Counted from the first letter of the stretch, positions 51,561 through 61,579 are shown. The stretch is 64,000 bases of DNA from CAZIUL01 sp964542475 (GCA_964542475.1 CAZIUL010000017.1:14173-78172); one strand, 5' to 3'. Numbers and translations: made by a program. Notes: generated by a model from the sequence alone, not told the origin.

Positions 51561-53753
51561 CTACATATTAATATCCGGGCCGGTGTCGTCGGCCCTGGCC
51601 TTGCAGCAATCCCAGAACATGTAGGCGCAGAGCCCCATGAACATGACCAGGCCGAGCCAGTTGCTGAACCTGGCCAGCCATTCCGGGTCGACACCGTTTT
51701 CAACGAACCTCCTGCTCAGGTCGATAAACGGCATGACCACGCCGACCACCTCCGTTTTGCCGCTCACCAGCACCTCCTTGCCGAACGCCCACTGGTCGAT
51801 AAGCTTGATAAAGCCGATGAGCACATCGGTGAACGCGGCGCCTGCCACGAGACCCGAGGCGATGAGGATGCCCTTGTTCTTGCGCGCTCGGGCAAGGGCC
51901 TCGCTATTTGCGGTCTTGTTCAAGAGAAGCGCAACGAACGCACCGAGCAAAATCGGGGTGTTGATCTCCATGGGCAGGTACATGCCGAGCGCGAACGCAA
52001 GCGCTGAAACGCCGACCAGCTCCACCAGTAGCGCCATCACAACGCCCACCCCGTAAAGCAGCCACGGCACCTCGCCCGTACCGATAAAGCTCTTGAGCGC
52101 GCTAGCCATCATGTTCGCCTGGGGAGCCGCCAGAGCCCCCTCGCCCGTGAACCCGTACGCGGTGTTCAGGATCATGATTGTGCCGGTGACAGCAACCGAA
52201 CCCAGCAGCGAGGCGATGATCGCGCTCCAGCAGATCTTCCGCGGACTCGCGCCAAGCCAGAACCCGAGCTTGAACTCGGTCACAAGCGTGCCTGCCATGG
52301 ACAGCGCTGTGCACACCACTCCGCCAACGAGCAGCACCGCGAGCATGCCCCCGTCACCCTGGGGAAGCCCGGCAGCCAGCAGGAACACGGCAGTGATTAT
52401 TATGGTGGTTACCGTCATCCCGGAAATCGGTGTCACCGAGATCATTGCGATGGCCCAGGCTGACACGGTGGTGAACAGGAACGATATGCCCAGCGCGAGA
52501 ACAACCGAGATGAAGGTGAGCCAGGTCGCATCCTCCATGCTGTTGAACACGCAGAACCTGAAGTATACTGCCATGCCGATCGTTACAAAAAGCCCGAGAA
52601 TAAGAAGACCCGGGTAACTCACATCCTCGTCGGTCCGGTCAACCTTGCCGGCCGCATCGCCTTTCGACTTGAAAAGCCCTCCGATCGCCTGGGTGAGCGC
52701 TGTGTAGATCACCTTGCTCATCTTGAGGATGGAAAGAAGCCCCGCGGTGAAGATGCCGCCTATCCCGATGACGCGCGGGATCTCGTGCCAGATGTCGTTC
52801 GCCGAGGTCGAGGCAATCTCGGGGTTCAGCGTCTGAAGCTGCTCGATCGGCATCCTGCTCAAGAGCGGAACGATCACGAAGTAGGAAAGGAACGAGCCCG
52901 CGCAGATGATGGACGCGTACCTCAACCCGATGATGAACCCGAGTCCCAGGTAGTAGGCGCCCGTGCCCATCGAAAAAACGGCCTTGATCTTGTTTGTCAG
53001 TGTATCGAAAAGCCCCGTGTCGATCGCAAGGCCCTCAACCGCCTCTTTGCCTGCCGACTTGAGGCGCACGATACCAGTGGTGAAGTTGTCCGGAAAAAGC
53101 TTCAGCCCCATGGAAATGAAGTTGTAGGCCATCGCCAGGAAAAGCGAATAGAGCAGGATCCAGCCCTGCTTCTCCCCGCCTTCGGCGCCCGATACCAGGA
53201 TCTCGTTGGTGGCGGTCCCCTCCGGAAACGGCAGCTTCCCGTGCATCTGCTTCACGAAGTAGCGGCGAAACGGGACCAGGAAGACCACTCCAAGGATCGC
53301 GCCGAAAAACGGCACTAGAAAAATCTGCAGAAAGAGCTCCGGCGTGGTGATGCCGAGGTTTCCGTGCAGGTTCAGGATGTAGATGGCCGGCATGGTGAAG
53401 CATGTACCGCCGGCAACGATGCCGGAGGTGGTGCCTATTGCCAGGATGTTGACGTTCTCCAGAAGCGAGCTCCTGCGATGACCCCACTTGATGAGCATGC
53501 CGGAAAGCCAGATGGCGAGGATCGAGATCGGTATGGCTGTCTCGATGGCCTGGCCTATCTTCAGCGCCAGGAGCGTTGCAGCCATGGCAAAGAACACGTT
53601 CATGAGGACACCGAACATGATCGACCTCGTGGTGATCTCCGGCGCATTCACATCCGGAGGAACCATGGAGGTGTAGCTCTCGCCCTCCTTCAGCTCCCTG
53701 TACGCGTTCTCAGGCAGTTTCTTCGCGATCTTGGATTGCCACTCATCAGCCAT
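51561..53753 (-). CDS. OPT-family oligopeptide transporter
   Basis: A 730-residue membrane protein with about 14-16 helices and the features of the OPT family: the N-terminal EITTRSIMFGVLMNVFFAMA, a GTxxGxVAGG-like GTTSGIVAGGTCF, LPFPEGTATNEIL near helix 6, and a late MYLPMEINTPIL. Bacterial OPT proteins import oligopeptides or, in the YSL branch, metal chelates, driven by protons. The conserved PFPEGTA block supports the peptide/metal-chelate branch, but the substrate is unknown. GAAAGGAA precedes the ATG. It is a single-gene unit. Confidence 0.92.
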   Translation of the reverse strand: MADEWQSKIAKKLPENAYRELKEGESYTSMVPPDVNAPEITTRSIMFGVLMNVFFAMAATLLALKIGQAIETAIPISILAIWLSGMLIKWGHRRSSLLENVNILAIGTTSGIVAGGTCFTMPAIYILNLHGNLGITTPELFLQIFLVPFFGAILGVVFLVPFRRYFVKQMHGKLPFPEGTATNEILVSGAEGGEKQGWILLYSLFLAMAYNFISMGLKLFPDNFTTGIVRLKSAGKEAVEGLAIDTGLFDTLTNKIKAVFSMGTGAYYLGLGFIIGLRYASIICAGSFLSYFVIVPLLSRMPIEQLQTLNPEIASTSANDIWHEIPRVIGIGGIFTAGLLSILKMSKVIYTALTQAIGGLFKSKGDAAGKVDRTDEDVSYPGLLILGLFVTIGMAVYFRFCVFNSMEDATWLTFISVVLALGISFLFTTVSAWAIAMISVTPISGMTVTTIIITAVFLLAAGLPQGDGGMLAVLLVGGVVCTALSMAGTLVTEFKLGFWLGASPRKICWSAIIASLLGSVAVTGTIMILNTAYGFTGEGALAAPQANMMASALKSFIGTGEVPWLLYGVGVVMALLVELVGVSALAFALGMYLPMEINTPILLGAFVALLLNKTANSEALARARKNKGILIASGLVAGAAFTDVLIGFIKLIDQWAFGKEVLVSGKTEVVGVVMPFIDLSRRFVENGVDPEWLARFSNWLGLVMFMGLCAYMFWDCCKARADDTGPDINM

Positions 53754-53983
53754 GGGAAGTTCCTTTCAACCTTGTTTACAGGTGCCTGTAAAAACTGCCC
53801 TGCATGAACATTTCATGGAGCCCTGTCAACAAGCACAAGCGCGCACTTGAACAGAATGCGAACCACCCCTGAAAAATATCGAATAGAAAACAGAAATTCA
53901 ATTGAAGCTTCGAATCCTCGCTTATATATCTTGTCCGCATGCTCTGGTTTGAGTACCGTCCTTTGGAAAATCGGAGGCAGGCA

Positions 53984-54394
53984 ATGGATATCAACGAAAA
54001 GGATCAGGAAACCAAAAAGTGGGTGGAAACCGGGACAGTGCTGCTAGTGGATGACGAGAAAGCTATCCTGAACATTGGGGAGTTGATGGTGAGAACCGCA
54101 GGCTTTACGGTGCTCACCGCATCTTGCGGCGAGGAAGCTGTAAGGCTTTTCAGGAAGCACAGCCATGAAATCGTTTGCGTGGTGCTCGACATGACCATGC
54201 CGCGTAAAGACGGCGAGGAAACCTTCCACGAACTCCGGAGCATCCGCCCTGACATCAGGGTGCTCATATCCAGCGGCTACAACGAGCAGGAGGTGAGCAG
54301 GAGCTTCATCGACGAGAAACCCTTCGGCTACATCCAGAAACCTTACGACAAACAGACGCTCCTGGCCAAGGTGCGGGAGGTTTTGGAGGAGTGA
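53984..54394 (+). CDS. Stand-alone response-regulator receiver domain protein
   Basis: A 136-residue receiver domain: VLLVDDE (Asp23 and Asp24), phosphoacceptor Asp69 in VVLDMTMPRKDGEET, the Ser-Ser-Gly switch region VLISSGY, and the Lys-Pro pair in YIQKPYD. The MPRKDGEETF and SSGYNEQE sequences are typical of the receiver domains that end hybrid histidine kinases. There is no output domain, so it probably acts through protein contacts or as a piece of a phosphorelay. No kinase gene is in the window. The ATG at 53984 has a strong CGGAGG upstream. Confidence 0.9.
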   Translation: MDINEKDQETKKWVETGTVLLVDDEKAILNIGELMVRTAGFTVLTASCGEEAVRLFRKHSHEIVCVVLDMTMPRKDGEETFHELRSIRPDIRVLISSGYNEQEVSRSFIDEKPFGYIQKPYDKQTLLAKVREVLEE

Positions 54395-54518
54395 CGCGCG
54401 TGGCGGTAGACGGTGGGACGTGCAGGCACGGGGGCACGCTCTTACAAGCTCTGCTACATGTTTACATTCATCGCGAATGAACCGGAGCATCCGTCGTGGT
54501 TTCGCTGACGGCGCCTCC

Positions 54519-54762
54519 CTGGAGGGCGGCACTCTGTTGCCGCCTCTTCTCTTCCGGCGTCGACGGAGCGACGCCCTCCATTGTTCAACCGGTATTTGTC
54601 ATTTCCTCTGGAGGGCGGCACTCTGTTGCCGCCTCTTCTCTTCCGGCGCCGACGGAGCGACGCCCTCCATTGTTCAACCGGTATTTGTCATTTCCGCTGG
54701 AGGGCGGACTCTGTTGCCACCTCTTCTCTTCCGGCGTCGACGGAGCGACGCCCTCCATTTCC
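54519..54762 (+). repeat. 89-bp tandem repeat, about 2.7 copies
   Basis: Units start at 54519, 54608 and 54697 (CTGGAGGGCGG...). Each contains an inverted repeat, GGAGGGCG near the start and CGCCCTCC near position 65, with a GC-rich middle, so the RNA could fold as a series of hairpins. The last unit is incomplete. The array lies between the receiver gene and the convergent propeller gene, a typical place for terminator-like repeats. No reading frame is convincing. Confidence 0.8.
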
Positions 54763-54774
54763 GTTCGTTCCTTT

Positions 54775-57700
54775 TTACCCGAAACACAAGACAACTCCAC
54801 CTTCCAGTGTAACCACGATGCGGCCTCCGCCGTCCAGCGCAAGACCCCACGGAACCGGGGCTGCGGGCAGGGGTTGGGTCCAGAGTATCCGGCCGCTATC
54901 GATATCGAGGGCGTGGAGGTTCGAGCGGGTGGCAACAACCACCGCGTTCCTGCCGATTGCAACGGCAACGCTTCCCTCGAAGGCGTCGGACCAGACAGGT
55001 TCGACGCCGGGAAGATCAAGCGCTCCCCAATTGTAGGAGAACCACCCCTGTTCGCTGCGGTCGGCAACGCATGCGCTCAAAAGCTCCCTTTCTATGCGAG
55101 GGTAGCACAACAGCTCGTGGTTGTTCATCCACAGGATATCCCTGTCCCTGCCGCGGTCCTTGCCCCCGAGGCCCCCCTTTACCGGCGCCACCAGCAGTTT
55201 GTTGAAAACATCGCTGTCGTATACCACATGCGCCGGATTCGCGTAGTACGGCCTCCCGCAAGCCACGACCTCATCCCCGATCAGGAAAAGCTCCCTTCCG
55301 CGCGATCCCTTGGCCGTGCACTCGCTGAGTTGCTCAGCGCTGTTCAGGCATCTTCCGTCCGTGATGTCGTACACCGCGGGAGAGACCGCGTTGCCCCCGG
55401 CAAGGTATAGCTTTCCCGCATGAAGCAGCAGGTGCCCTTGCACGCCAACACCGGTTCGCGCTTCCCTGTCCAGATGTCCTGAAGTGCTGTTCTGCCACTT
55501 GATCGCTCCGGTCTCGGCATCCAGCGCGAAAAGATGCACCCCGTCGAAGTTGTTTATGCCGGCCGCCGCGTAAGCCACACCATCCTCAACGAGCACTCCG
55601 CTTGCCACGGGCCAGGTGGATAGCAGCTCGCCGTAGACCGGGATCTTCCGTTCCTCGGGCGCTGCGCGAAAACGCCACGAAAGCTGTCCGGTCCGGGCAT
55701 CGAAAGAGTAGATCCATCCGTCGCCCGACCCCACTAAAGCGCGGCCGTTCCGGATCGTGGGCGGAATGCGCACCGCACCACCGGTAAAGGCGCGCCATTG
55801 CTCCCGGCCTGTTGATGCGTCCAGGCACAGCACATCACCCCGGCTCCCGCTCAGGAAAACAAGGCCGCACGCGGCAGTGGGTGCGGTGGGCCGGAAGCTG
55901 TGCTCCGGCGCGACTCTCCAAAGCTGACCGCATTCTTTCGGCACCGACGCCTCGGTGGAAGCGGTGCAGCTGTTGTTCGCGCGGAAAGCGGGCCAGTCAG
56001 CCGCTCCTGCCGCTTTCAGCCTTTTGCCGGCCGCACCGCGCACATTCATTTTCCGTGCAAATTTCTCCAGGCGCTCGGCTTCATCAGCTTGGGCATAAAA
56101 ATCGAACCCCTCCCCCGCAGGCCCGAGGCAGGTGACCCCGTAAATGGAAAGGTTGCAGTCGCAGACTGACGGCCACCAGTACAGGAGCCCGTTCGCGATC
56201 ATCACGCCGTCCTGGCACTGTGCGCGCATGGGCGATATCCATTGGGGCTGAAGGCTCTCGATGTCGAGCCTGACCGATCCGCCCGCAGCCCTGAAAAAGA
56301 TCGCGTCCGCCGAGCCTGAGGGCCTAGAGCACGCGCGCCTGCCTATCCCTATCTGCTCCAGCACATCGCCTGTCATCGGATCAAACAGCGTGCTCATGTG
56401 CGTGCCCCACGGCCCGCTTATCCCGTAAAGCCCTTCGTCCCTCAGCACGAGCTGGAAGTTGTCGTACGCATTCTCCCAGAGCACCCGGCCGTCCTTTGCG
56501 GAAACCGCGAGCAGCTTGCCCACCTGCGGCCCTGAAAAGTAGAGCGCGTCATCGCTGCACTTGAGGTATGCGGCTGTCCGCCAGTTCGTGCTCCACCCCT
56601 GCCGTTTCAGGTGCGGGCCTAAAGCCTCGAAAAGCCCGAGCTCATCCCCGGGCTCAAACAGCCGCGAACCAGCGAAACTAACGTGCAGCTCGGCCTCGTC
56701 CGTGCTCCCGTCCGAATAGCGGGCTTTAACCCTCACAAGGTACGCTTTTCCCGTGTCCTCGTACGTGTGCTCCCGCGGTAAAAAGCCCTCTTCCCCGGGC
56801 GAGCCGTCTTCCCAATCCCATTCGAACGGGGCCTCTGGAAAACGGGTATCCACGCCGTTGATCCGCACCACCCCGGTTTTCCGATCGATTGACTCGAGCC
56901 TGAGCGAAAGCGTTGACCGCTCAGCCTCTTCGTTTTCAGGAAGCTCTTCGGCCGCACTCTTTCGCCACAACTGCTCGCCGGTCCCCGCGTCGAGGCAGGC
57001 CAGGTACCCGCTCGGCCTGAACAGGTAGAGCCTGCCTCCTTTCATGCAGAGCGCCCTGCTGTCAACGGGCTCATCCTCGCGATGACTCCACAGAAGCTCG
57101 TGCGATTCAGCATCATAAGCGACCACGGTCCTTCCGAATCCCCACGGGTTTTCAGGAGCGTTGAATCCCTCGGAGATGTCATCCCACGGCCACCCATGCG
57201 TTTCCCTTTTGTGCCGCTTTACCGGGTCCCTGAACTCGTCCTCCCCCACAAGCGCGTAAAGCACCCCTTCTTCGAGAGCCATCCACTTCCAGAAGGCGCC
57301 GCCCGCGATACCTTCCGGCACGCGTATCTCACCCTTGAGCGCCCCTGTCGCTGCATCGATCTTCTTGCACGACTCGTCATCCCCCAGGAAAACCGTATCC
57401 GGCGTTGCGATGATGGTGCTGCGGTGCACCATGATCCCCGGCTTCAGGGCGCGAGTCCACAGAAGCGCGCCGTTGTACCCGTTGAACGCAGCAAGCACGT
57501 TAAGCCACGGCTCCTCACGTGCCTTGAACGCGACATGACCGAAGGCCTTAAACACGCGCCCGCAAGACGCCACAGCGACCTGGGGAACGGGTGCGTAGCG
57601 CGGATCAGCAAGAAACTGGGTAAGGTACGGGGCACGAGCCAGAAGATCGCCGGACTGGGGGTTGTTGTCAGGACCGTGAAAGGGATGGCTCCAGTCGTCA

Positions 57701-58221
57701 GCGCCTTCGAGCGCAGGTTTTTCAAGGACATTGTCGCCCAGAAAAGCCATCCCTCCCGGGCGGAGCACGCGAAGCGCCTCAGCATCGGGCAGCTCTTCGG
57801 CCTGTCCCGCAACAACCAGGAAATCGGTCAGATTGTCAGCAAGATGAATCCGCGAGAGATCACCCTTTTCCACGAAAACCCTGGTCCCGTACAGCCCGGC
57901 AGAGTCAACTATGCGGCAGAAGCGTGCAAGAGCCGCTTCCCCCTTGACCTGCAAATACACGAGAAACTCGCTTCTGCGCGCGAGCTCCAGGGAAAGCCCT
58001 GTTGCGAACTCTTGCACAGCCGAGCCCGCATTCTCCCCTGCTACAACAGCACATATCCCGCGGTCCACGCCGGCCAAGTCAAGGACCCGCTCCGCCGCGG
58101 CAGCGGGATCATCCGATCCGCTTAACGTGAAGCCTGACAGCGCGGGACTCCGCCCGGCAGACACGAAAAAGAGCAGCGTGAGGGTAAGCAGGCCTGCGAT
58201 GATCACAACTATGTTCTTCAT
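54775..58221 (-). CDS. Very large secreted BamB/PQQ-like beta-propeller with methyltransferase-like N-terminal region
   Basis: A 1148-residue exported protein. After a signal or anchor (about 1-22), residues 35-175 resemble a class I methyltransferase fold lacking an obvious SAM-binding glycine motif (EEFATGLSLELARR-like start, ADNLTDFLVVAGQAEELP, ALRVLRPGGMAFLGDNV). Propeller blades follow (AYDAESHELLWSH, CLDAGTGEQLWRK) with a DUF-like beta segment, then a second propeller region (CLDASTGREQWRA, SFDARTGQLSWRF, ALDAETGAIKWQ). The N-terminal methyltransferase-like module attached to propellers recurs in planctomycete-type proteins, but its role is unknown. It ends close to the 89-bp tandem repeats. 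Confidence 0.82.
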   Translation of the reverse strand: MKNIVVIIAGLLTLTLLFFVSAGRSPALSGFTLSGSDDPAAAAERVLDLAGVDRGICAVVAGENAGSAVQEFATGLSLELARRSEFLVYLQVKGEAALARFCRIVDSAGLYGTRVFVEKGDLSRIHLADNLTDFLVVAGQAEELPDAEALRVLRPGGMAFLGDNVLEKPALEGADDWSHPFHGPDNNPQSGDLLARAPYLTQFLADPRYAPVPQVAVASCGRVFKAFGHVAFKAREEPWLNVLAAFNGYNGALLWTRALKPGIMVHRSTIIATPDTVFLGDDESCKKIDAATGALKGEIRVPEGIAGGAFWKWMALEEGVLYALVGEDEFRDPVKRHKRETHGWPWDDISEGFNAPENPWGFGRTVVAYDAESHELLWSHREDEPVDSRALCMKGGRLYLFRPSGYLACLDAGTGEQLWRKSAAEELPENEEAERSTLSLRLESIDRKTGVVRINGVDTRFPEAPFEWDWEDGSPGEEGFLPREHTYEDTGKAYLVRVKARYSDGSTDEAELHVSFAGSRLFEPGDELGLFEALGPHLKRQGWSTNWRTAAYLKCSDDALYFSGPQVGKLLAVSAKDGRVLWENAYDNFQLVLRDEGLYGISGPWGTHMSTLFDPMTGDVLEQIGIGRRACSRPSGSADAIFFRAAGGSVRLDIESLQPQWISPMRAQCQDGVMIANGLLYWWPSVCDCNLSIYGVTCLGPAGEGFDFYAQADEAERLEKFARKMNVRGAAGKRLKAAGAADWPAFRANNSCTASTEASVPKECGQLWRVAPEHSFRPTAPTAACGLVFLSGSRGDVLCLDASTGREQWRAFTGGAVRIPPTIRNGRALVGSGDGWIYSFDARTGQLSWRFRAAPEERKIPVYGELLSTWPVASGVLVEDGVAYAAAGINNFDGVHLFALDAETGAIKWQNSTSGHLDREARTGVGVQGHLLLHAGKLYLAGGNAVSPAVYDITDGRCLNSAEQLSECTAKGSRGRELFLIGDEVVACGRPYYANPAHVVYDSDVFNKLLVAPVKGGLGGKDRGRDRDILWMNNHELLCYPRIERELLSACVADRSEQGWFSYNWGALDLPGVEPVWSDAFEGSVAVAIGRNAVVVATRSNLHALDIDSGRILWTQPLPAAPVPWGLALDGGGRIVVTLEGGVVLCFG

Positions 58222-58254
58222 GCCTCTTTTGTCCCCTTTACAGTATATAGGAGT

Positions 58255-58405
58255 CCGTTGAAAAAGTGCTTCGGAAGCGAGGCCGAGTCATTTTGCCCGA
58301 GGTCAAGGCGCGAGACTGCAGGCGAATCAGTGGATTCGTTGAGGATCTCGCAACGCAGAGATCGGGCAAAAGGGCCGGCCGTAGCCGATCTGACTTTTTC
58401 AACGG
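58255..58405. repeat. 151-bp palindromic intergenic element
   Basis: Terminal inverted repeats CCGTTGAAAAAGT (58255-58267) and ACTTTTTCAACGG (58393-58405) are perfect. Inner arms TTTTGCCCGA (58291-58300) and TCGGGCAAAA (58362-58371) and a CGTTG/CAACG core also pair, so the whole element can fold into one long hairpin. It fills the gap between the giant propeller gene and a small hypothetical gene. I have seen similar GTTGAAAAAGT palindromes in other environmental bacteria, so a MITE-like nature is likely. No coding capacity. Confidence 0.78.
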
Positions 58406-58407
58406 GC

Positions 58408-58704
58408 TCATAGGTCACTTTTCGGTTCGTGATTCCACCCAGCGGTTCCGGGCCATATCAAGAGCGCGGTATCTCCAGTCAAACCAAGGCTGGAAGGATC
58501 TCCGGCACATAGAGAAACAACCATCTCAATGAAGCTCGACGGATCCAGCACCGATCTGTTCGAGTCGTACAGCTTCCTCAACCGGTCCAAGGCATCAATC
58601 GCGATGCGGGCCGCGTCCACGCGGGTCTTGTCCTTCAGGATAAGCCGCAGGTTGCCGTCGATAGCGCTGCAAGCTTCAACAACCTCTCCATGATCCAGGC
58701 TCAT
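58408..58704 (-). CDS. Small hypothetical protein
   Basis: A reading frame of about 98 residues from the ATG at 58704 (SLDHGEVVEACSAIDGNLRL...), with a longer start at 58719. The composition is that of a soluble helical protein (RVDAARIAIDALDRLRKLYDS) with codon use like neighbouring genes. The last 20 residues, just next to the palindromic element, look less ordered (LIWPGTAGWNHEPKSDL), so the original end may have been replaced by the insertion. No family recognised. Confidence 0.5.
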   Translation of the reverse strand: MSLDHGEVVEACSAIDGNLRLILKDKTRVDAARIAIDALDRLRKLYDSNRSVLDPSSFIEMVVSLCAGDPSSLGLTGDTALLIWPGTAGWNHEPKSDL

Positions 58705-58891
58705 AATCATCCTCACCAATTAAAGTACAGCTATCCACCAGCCCGGACATGAGAAATTATAATTTTTCCCCTGAAGAACGCACCACAAAAAGAACCCGCA
58801 CAAGATACCGAGACAAAACCGGGAGTGGCCTTTCCCTGCTTTTTCCTCTATCATTGGCAGAGGGGAAGAACAACAACAGGAAGGAACAGGC

Positions 58892-61498
58892 ATGAAACGA
58901 GGATGCGCAGTGCTCATGCTGGCAGCGGCAGCGGCTCTTGTAACGTGCGGGTGCGAAGGGGAGCCCCCCCCCGTGAAGCAGGAGTGGACACAGTTCAAGT
59001 TCGATGCTTTGCATTCCGGCAACGTGCCGGACAGAACGGTTTCCACCACGGAAAGCAAGGCCGGGCCAGGTCAGCTCGGGCTTGCCAAGGCTGTCCCGCT
59101 CACCGACGCGGTGTACACATCGCCTGTTGTGGCGGGCAGCCGCGTGTTCGTACTGGACGGCTCGGGCACGGTGTTCTGCTTCGACGCGGCAACGCTCGAT
59201 CCGGTTTGGAAGAGAAAAACCCGGGGCGGGACCAGGAACTGCAACAATGTCTCATCCCCGGCCTTCGTGGACGGGTACATTCACTTCGGCACAACCTCGG
59301 GCTTCTACTACGTGCTCGACGCTGATGACGGATCTGTTGTGAAGGAAATCTCACTGGATGAGCCGGTCTTCTCAGCGCCGGTCGTGGGAGCGGACAACAG
59401 GGTCTACTTCGCCACCCTCGGATCCCGCGTCTATGCAGTGGATCCCAAGGGCACGATCGCCTGGGAATGGGACTTCGTGCGCGAGGTACTCGTGTTCGAG
59501 CACGATCGTTTCAGCGGCGAGACGTGGGCAAAGCGCAAAAAAAGAGTGACCTGGAGGGAGCAGTTCTGCTGCTCCAGAAACATCGCGCTTCACAAGAAAA
59601 CACTGGTCATACCCGCGGGCGGATCGATCGTGTGGCTCGAGGACGCGGGCGATCATCCCGAGCTTACACAGGTTTACGCGCCCAAAGAGAGCCCTTCAAC
59701 ACTGGGGCTCAGCCTGGATCCCGGGGGCAGGGTGTACAGGCAGTGGTACCGCAGGGACAACACCGGCGCCGTGGAGGTTCTTTCATTGAACGGCGACGAG
59801 GTTGAAGTATCAACCGTGAACGGAACCGACACAAGCTACAAGGGGGCCGGCAGCATGAGCTTCTCCTCCGTGTCGATCCGCGCAAGAAGCGTTTACCGAT
59901 GCCGCCCTGAAAGCGGGGCCGGGTTCATGGAGCACGTCCAAGGCGCACCCGCAGTGCTGCTGGGAGGAGCCCTTTCGATCACCCCGCCGGTCCTCGTCAA
60001 AAACATGGGGATCTTCGGAGGGCTCGACGGGAAGCTCTACATTGTCCCTCTTTCAGGCGAAGCAGGCGAGAGGCAAGCCGCATGGTCGTTCGAGACCGCT
60101 TTCAAGAAGGCGATAATTGCGCCGCCCGCGGTGTGCGACGGAAGGGTGTACTTCGGGTGCGAGGACGGGTACCTGTACGTGCTCGCCCCGGGCAAGAGCG
60201 CGCCTCTTCCGACAAAGAGCCTGGAGCTGCACAAGATAAGGAGCCCCCTCACCGGAAAACTCACATCGCCCGAGCACGACTGGCACACCAACTTCGGGAA
60301 CATGGCCAACACCAACACGAACAGCCAGGGCATTGAGCCTCCTTTCAGGATTAAATGGATCCGCAGGTTCGAGGGCACGGTTAAGCACTTCTCCGTGTGC
60401 GGCGGAGGGCGCATGTACACGCACACCGCGGAAGGCCAGATATTCGCGGTAGAGCAGGAAACGGGCCGCATGCTCTGGCGCACCTCATACCCCGGCGTGC
60501 ATGTCTCGTACACGGCGCCGCTTTACTCCAGCGAGCGGCTCTACATCCCCCAGGCCGGGCTCGAGGAGTGTTTCGTGAGGTGCCTCGACGCGGGCACGGG
60601 CCGCCTGATCTGGGAGGCGCCGTTCACAGGGTCGCCGAGCTGGAACAGGCAGCAGCCCCCCATCATCCACAAGGGCCTTGTCATCTACCTGTTCAGCACG
60701 GGAAAGTACACGCCGAAAGAGTGGCTTTTCGAGCACCAGAACACCTTCGGCTTCCCGGACGACCAGAAGCCGATTCTCAAGGCATGGAACGCGGAAACGG
60801 GTGAAGAGGCATGGGCAATCGATTTCTCCGAGTACGGAACAGGAGGTGATGACGCGGGCATGTGCCTGATGGATGAAACGCTTTTTTACTCCTGTTACTT
60901 CGGAGATTGCGAGCCCATGGGCGTGACCGCGGCCGTGGATCCCGCTTCCGGAAAGGTGCTCTGGATCAACGACAAACACGCGGTGCATGCCGGATGCGCT
61001 GTCTCCGGAAAGGACGGCAGGCTTTACCTCGGGGGGTACAGCCACGTTGAAACCGGGGAAAACCCGGAAGAGAAGATCAACCGGGTATTCTGCCTGGACG
61101 CGGGCAACGGCTCGCTGGTGTGGAAGTCCGAGCCGGTGCGGCGCGCCATCCATGTTATCACCATCCGCGACAGCACGCTTTTCACGCACGCCCAGTACAA
61201 GGAAAGCTACCTGCTCGACCGCGCCACGGGCAAGATCCTTTCCACATTCGAGAAGGGGTACCACTGCACCCGGTTCACCGTATCTGAACCGTGGCTCCTC
61301 GGCGCGAACATGGACATCTACGACCTCGACTCCTCCTTCGCGCTCACATCCACGGGGCCCGCCCTGGATGTGCTTCTCTGCGTTGGCGCGTTCGCATCCA
61401 ACGGCCGCATCTTCTTCACGACCAACGGGGGCGGGCTGCAATGCTCGATGCTCTGCGGCGAAGAGGCGCAACAGCTTTCAGATCGGGAAAGCGGATAA
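58892..61498 (+). CDS. Large BamB/PQQ-like beta-propeller lipoprotein
   Basis: An 868-residue exported protein. The signal (RGCAVLMLAAAAALVTC) ends in a Cys likely to be lipidated. Two propeller regions follow: one at about 60-450 (CFDAATLDPVWKR, AVDPKGTIAWEW) and a second at about 480-860 (AVEQETGRMLWR, CLDAGTGRLIWEA, AWNAETGEEAWA, CLDAGNGSLVWK). A segment near 170-290 with many charged residues interrupts the first propeller. The ATG at 58892 is preceded by GGAAGGAAC. It stands alone on the plus strand, and no catalytic motif is seen. Confidence 0.84.
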   Translation: MKRGCAVLMLAAAAALVTCGCEGEPPPVKQEWTQFKFDALHSGNVPDRTVSTTESKAGPGQLGLAKAVPLTDAVYTSPVVAGSRVFVLDGSGTVFCFDAATLDPVWKRKTRGGTRNCNNVSSPAFVDGYIHFGTTSGFYYVLDADDGSVVKEISLDEPVFSAPVVGADNRVYFATLGSRVYAVDPKGTIAWEWDFVREVLVFEHDRFSGETWAKRKKRVTWREQFCCSRNIALHKKTLVIPAGGSIVWLEDAGDHPELTQVYAPKESPSTLGLSLDPGGRVYRQWYRRDNTGAVEVLSLNGDEVEVSTVNGTDTSYKGAGSMSFSSVSIRARSVYRCRPESGAGFMEHVQGAPAVLLGGALSITPPVLVKNMGIFGGLDGKLYIVPLSGEAGERQAAWSFETAFKKAIIAPPAVCDGRVYFGCEDGYLYVLAPGKSAPLPTKSLELHKIRSPLTGKLTSPEHDWHTNFGNMANTNTNSQGIEPPFRIKWIRRFEGTVKHFSVCGGGRMYTHTAEGQIFAVEQETGRMLWRTSYPGVHVSYTAPLYSSERLYIPQAGLEECFVRCLDAGTGRLIWEAPFTGSPSWNRQQPPIIHKGLVIYLFSTGKYTPKEWLFEHQNTFGFPDDQKPILKAWNAETGEEAWAIDFSEYGTGGDDAGMCLMDETLFYSCYFGDCEPMGVTAAVDPASGKVLWINDKHAVHAGCAVSGKDGRLYLGGYSHVETGENPEEKINRVFCLDAGNGSLVWKSEPVRRAIHVITIRDSTLFTHAQYKESYLLDRATGKILSTFEKGYHCTRFTVSEPWLLGANMDIYDLDSSFALTSTGPALDVLLCVGAFASNGRIFFTTNGGGLQCSMLCGEEAQQLSDRESG

Positions 61499-61579
61499 GT
61501 AATTTTAAAGCGATTTTACCAACGACCGCAAGTATCCCAATCAAAAAGACCACGACATCCTCTATCGAACCGAGGTGGA

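Noticed and set aside
54519..54762. Possible CRISPR array
   Set aside because: The 89-bp units are contiguous without unique spacers and there are no cas genes; it is a tandem repeat.
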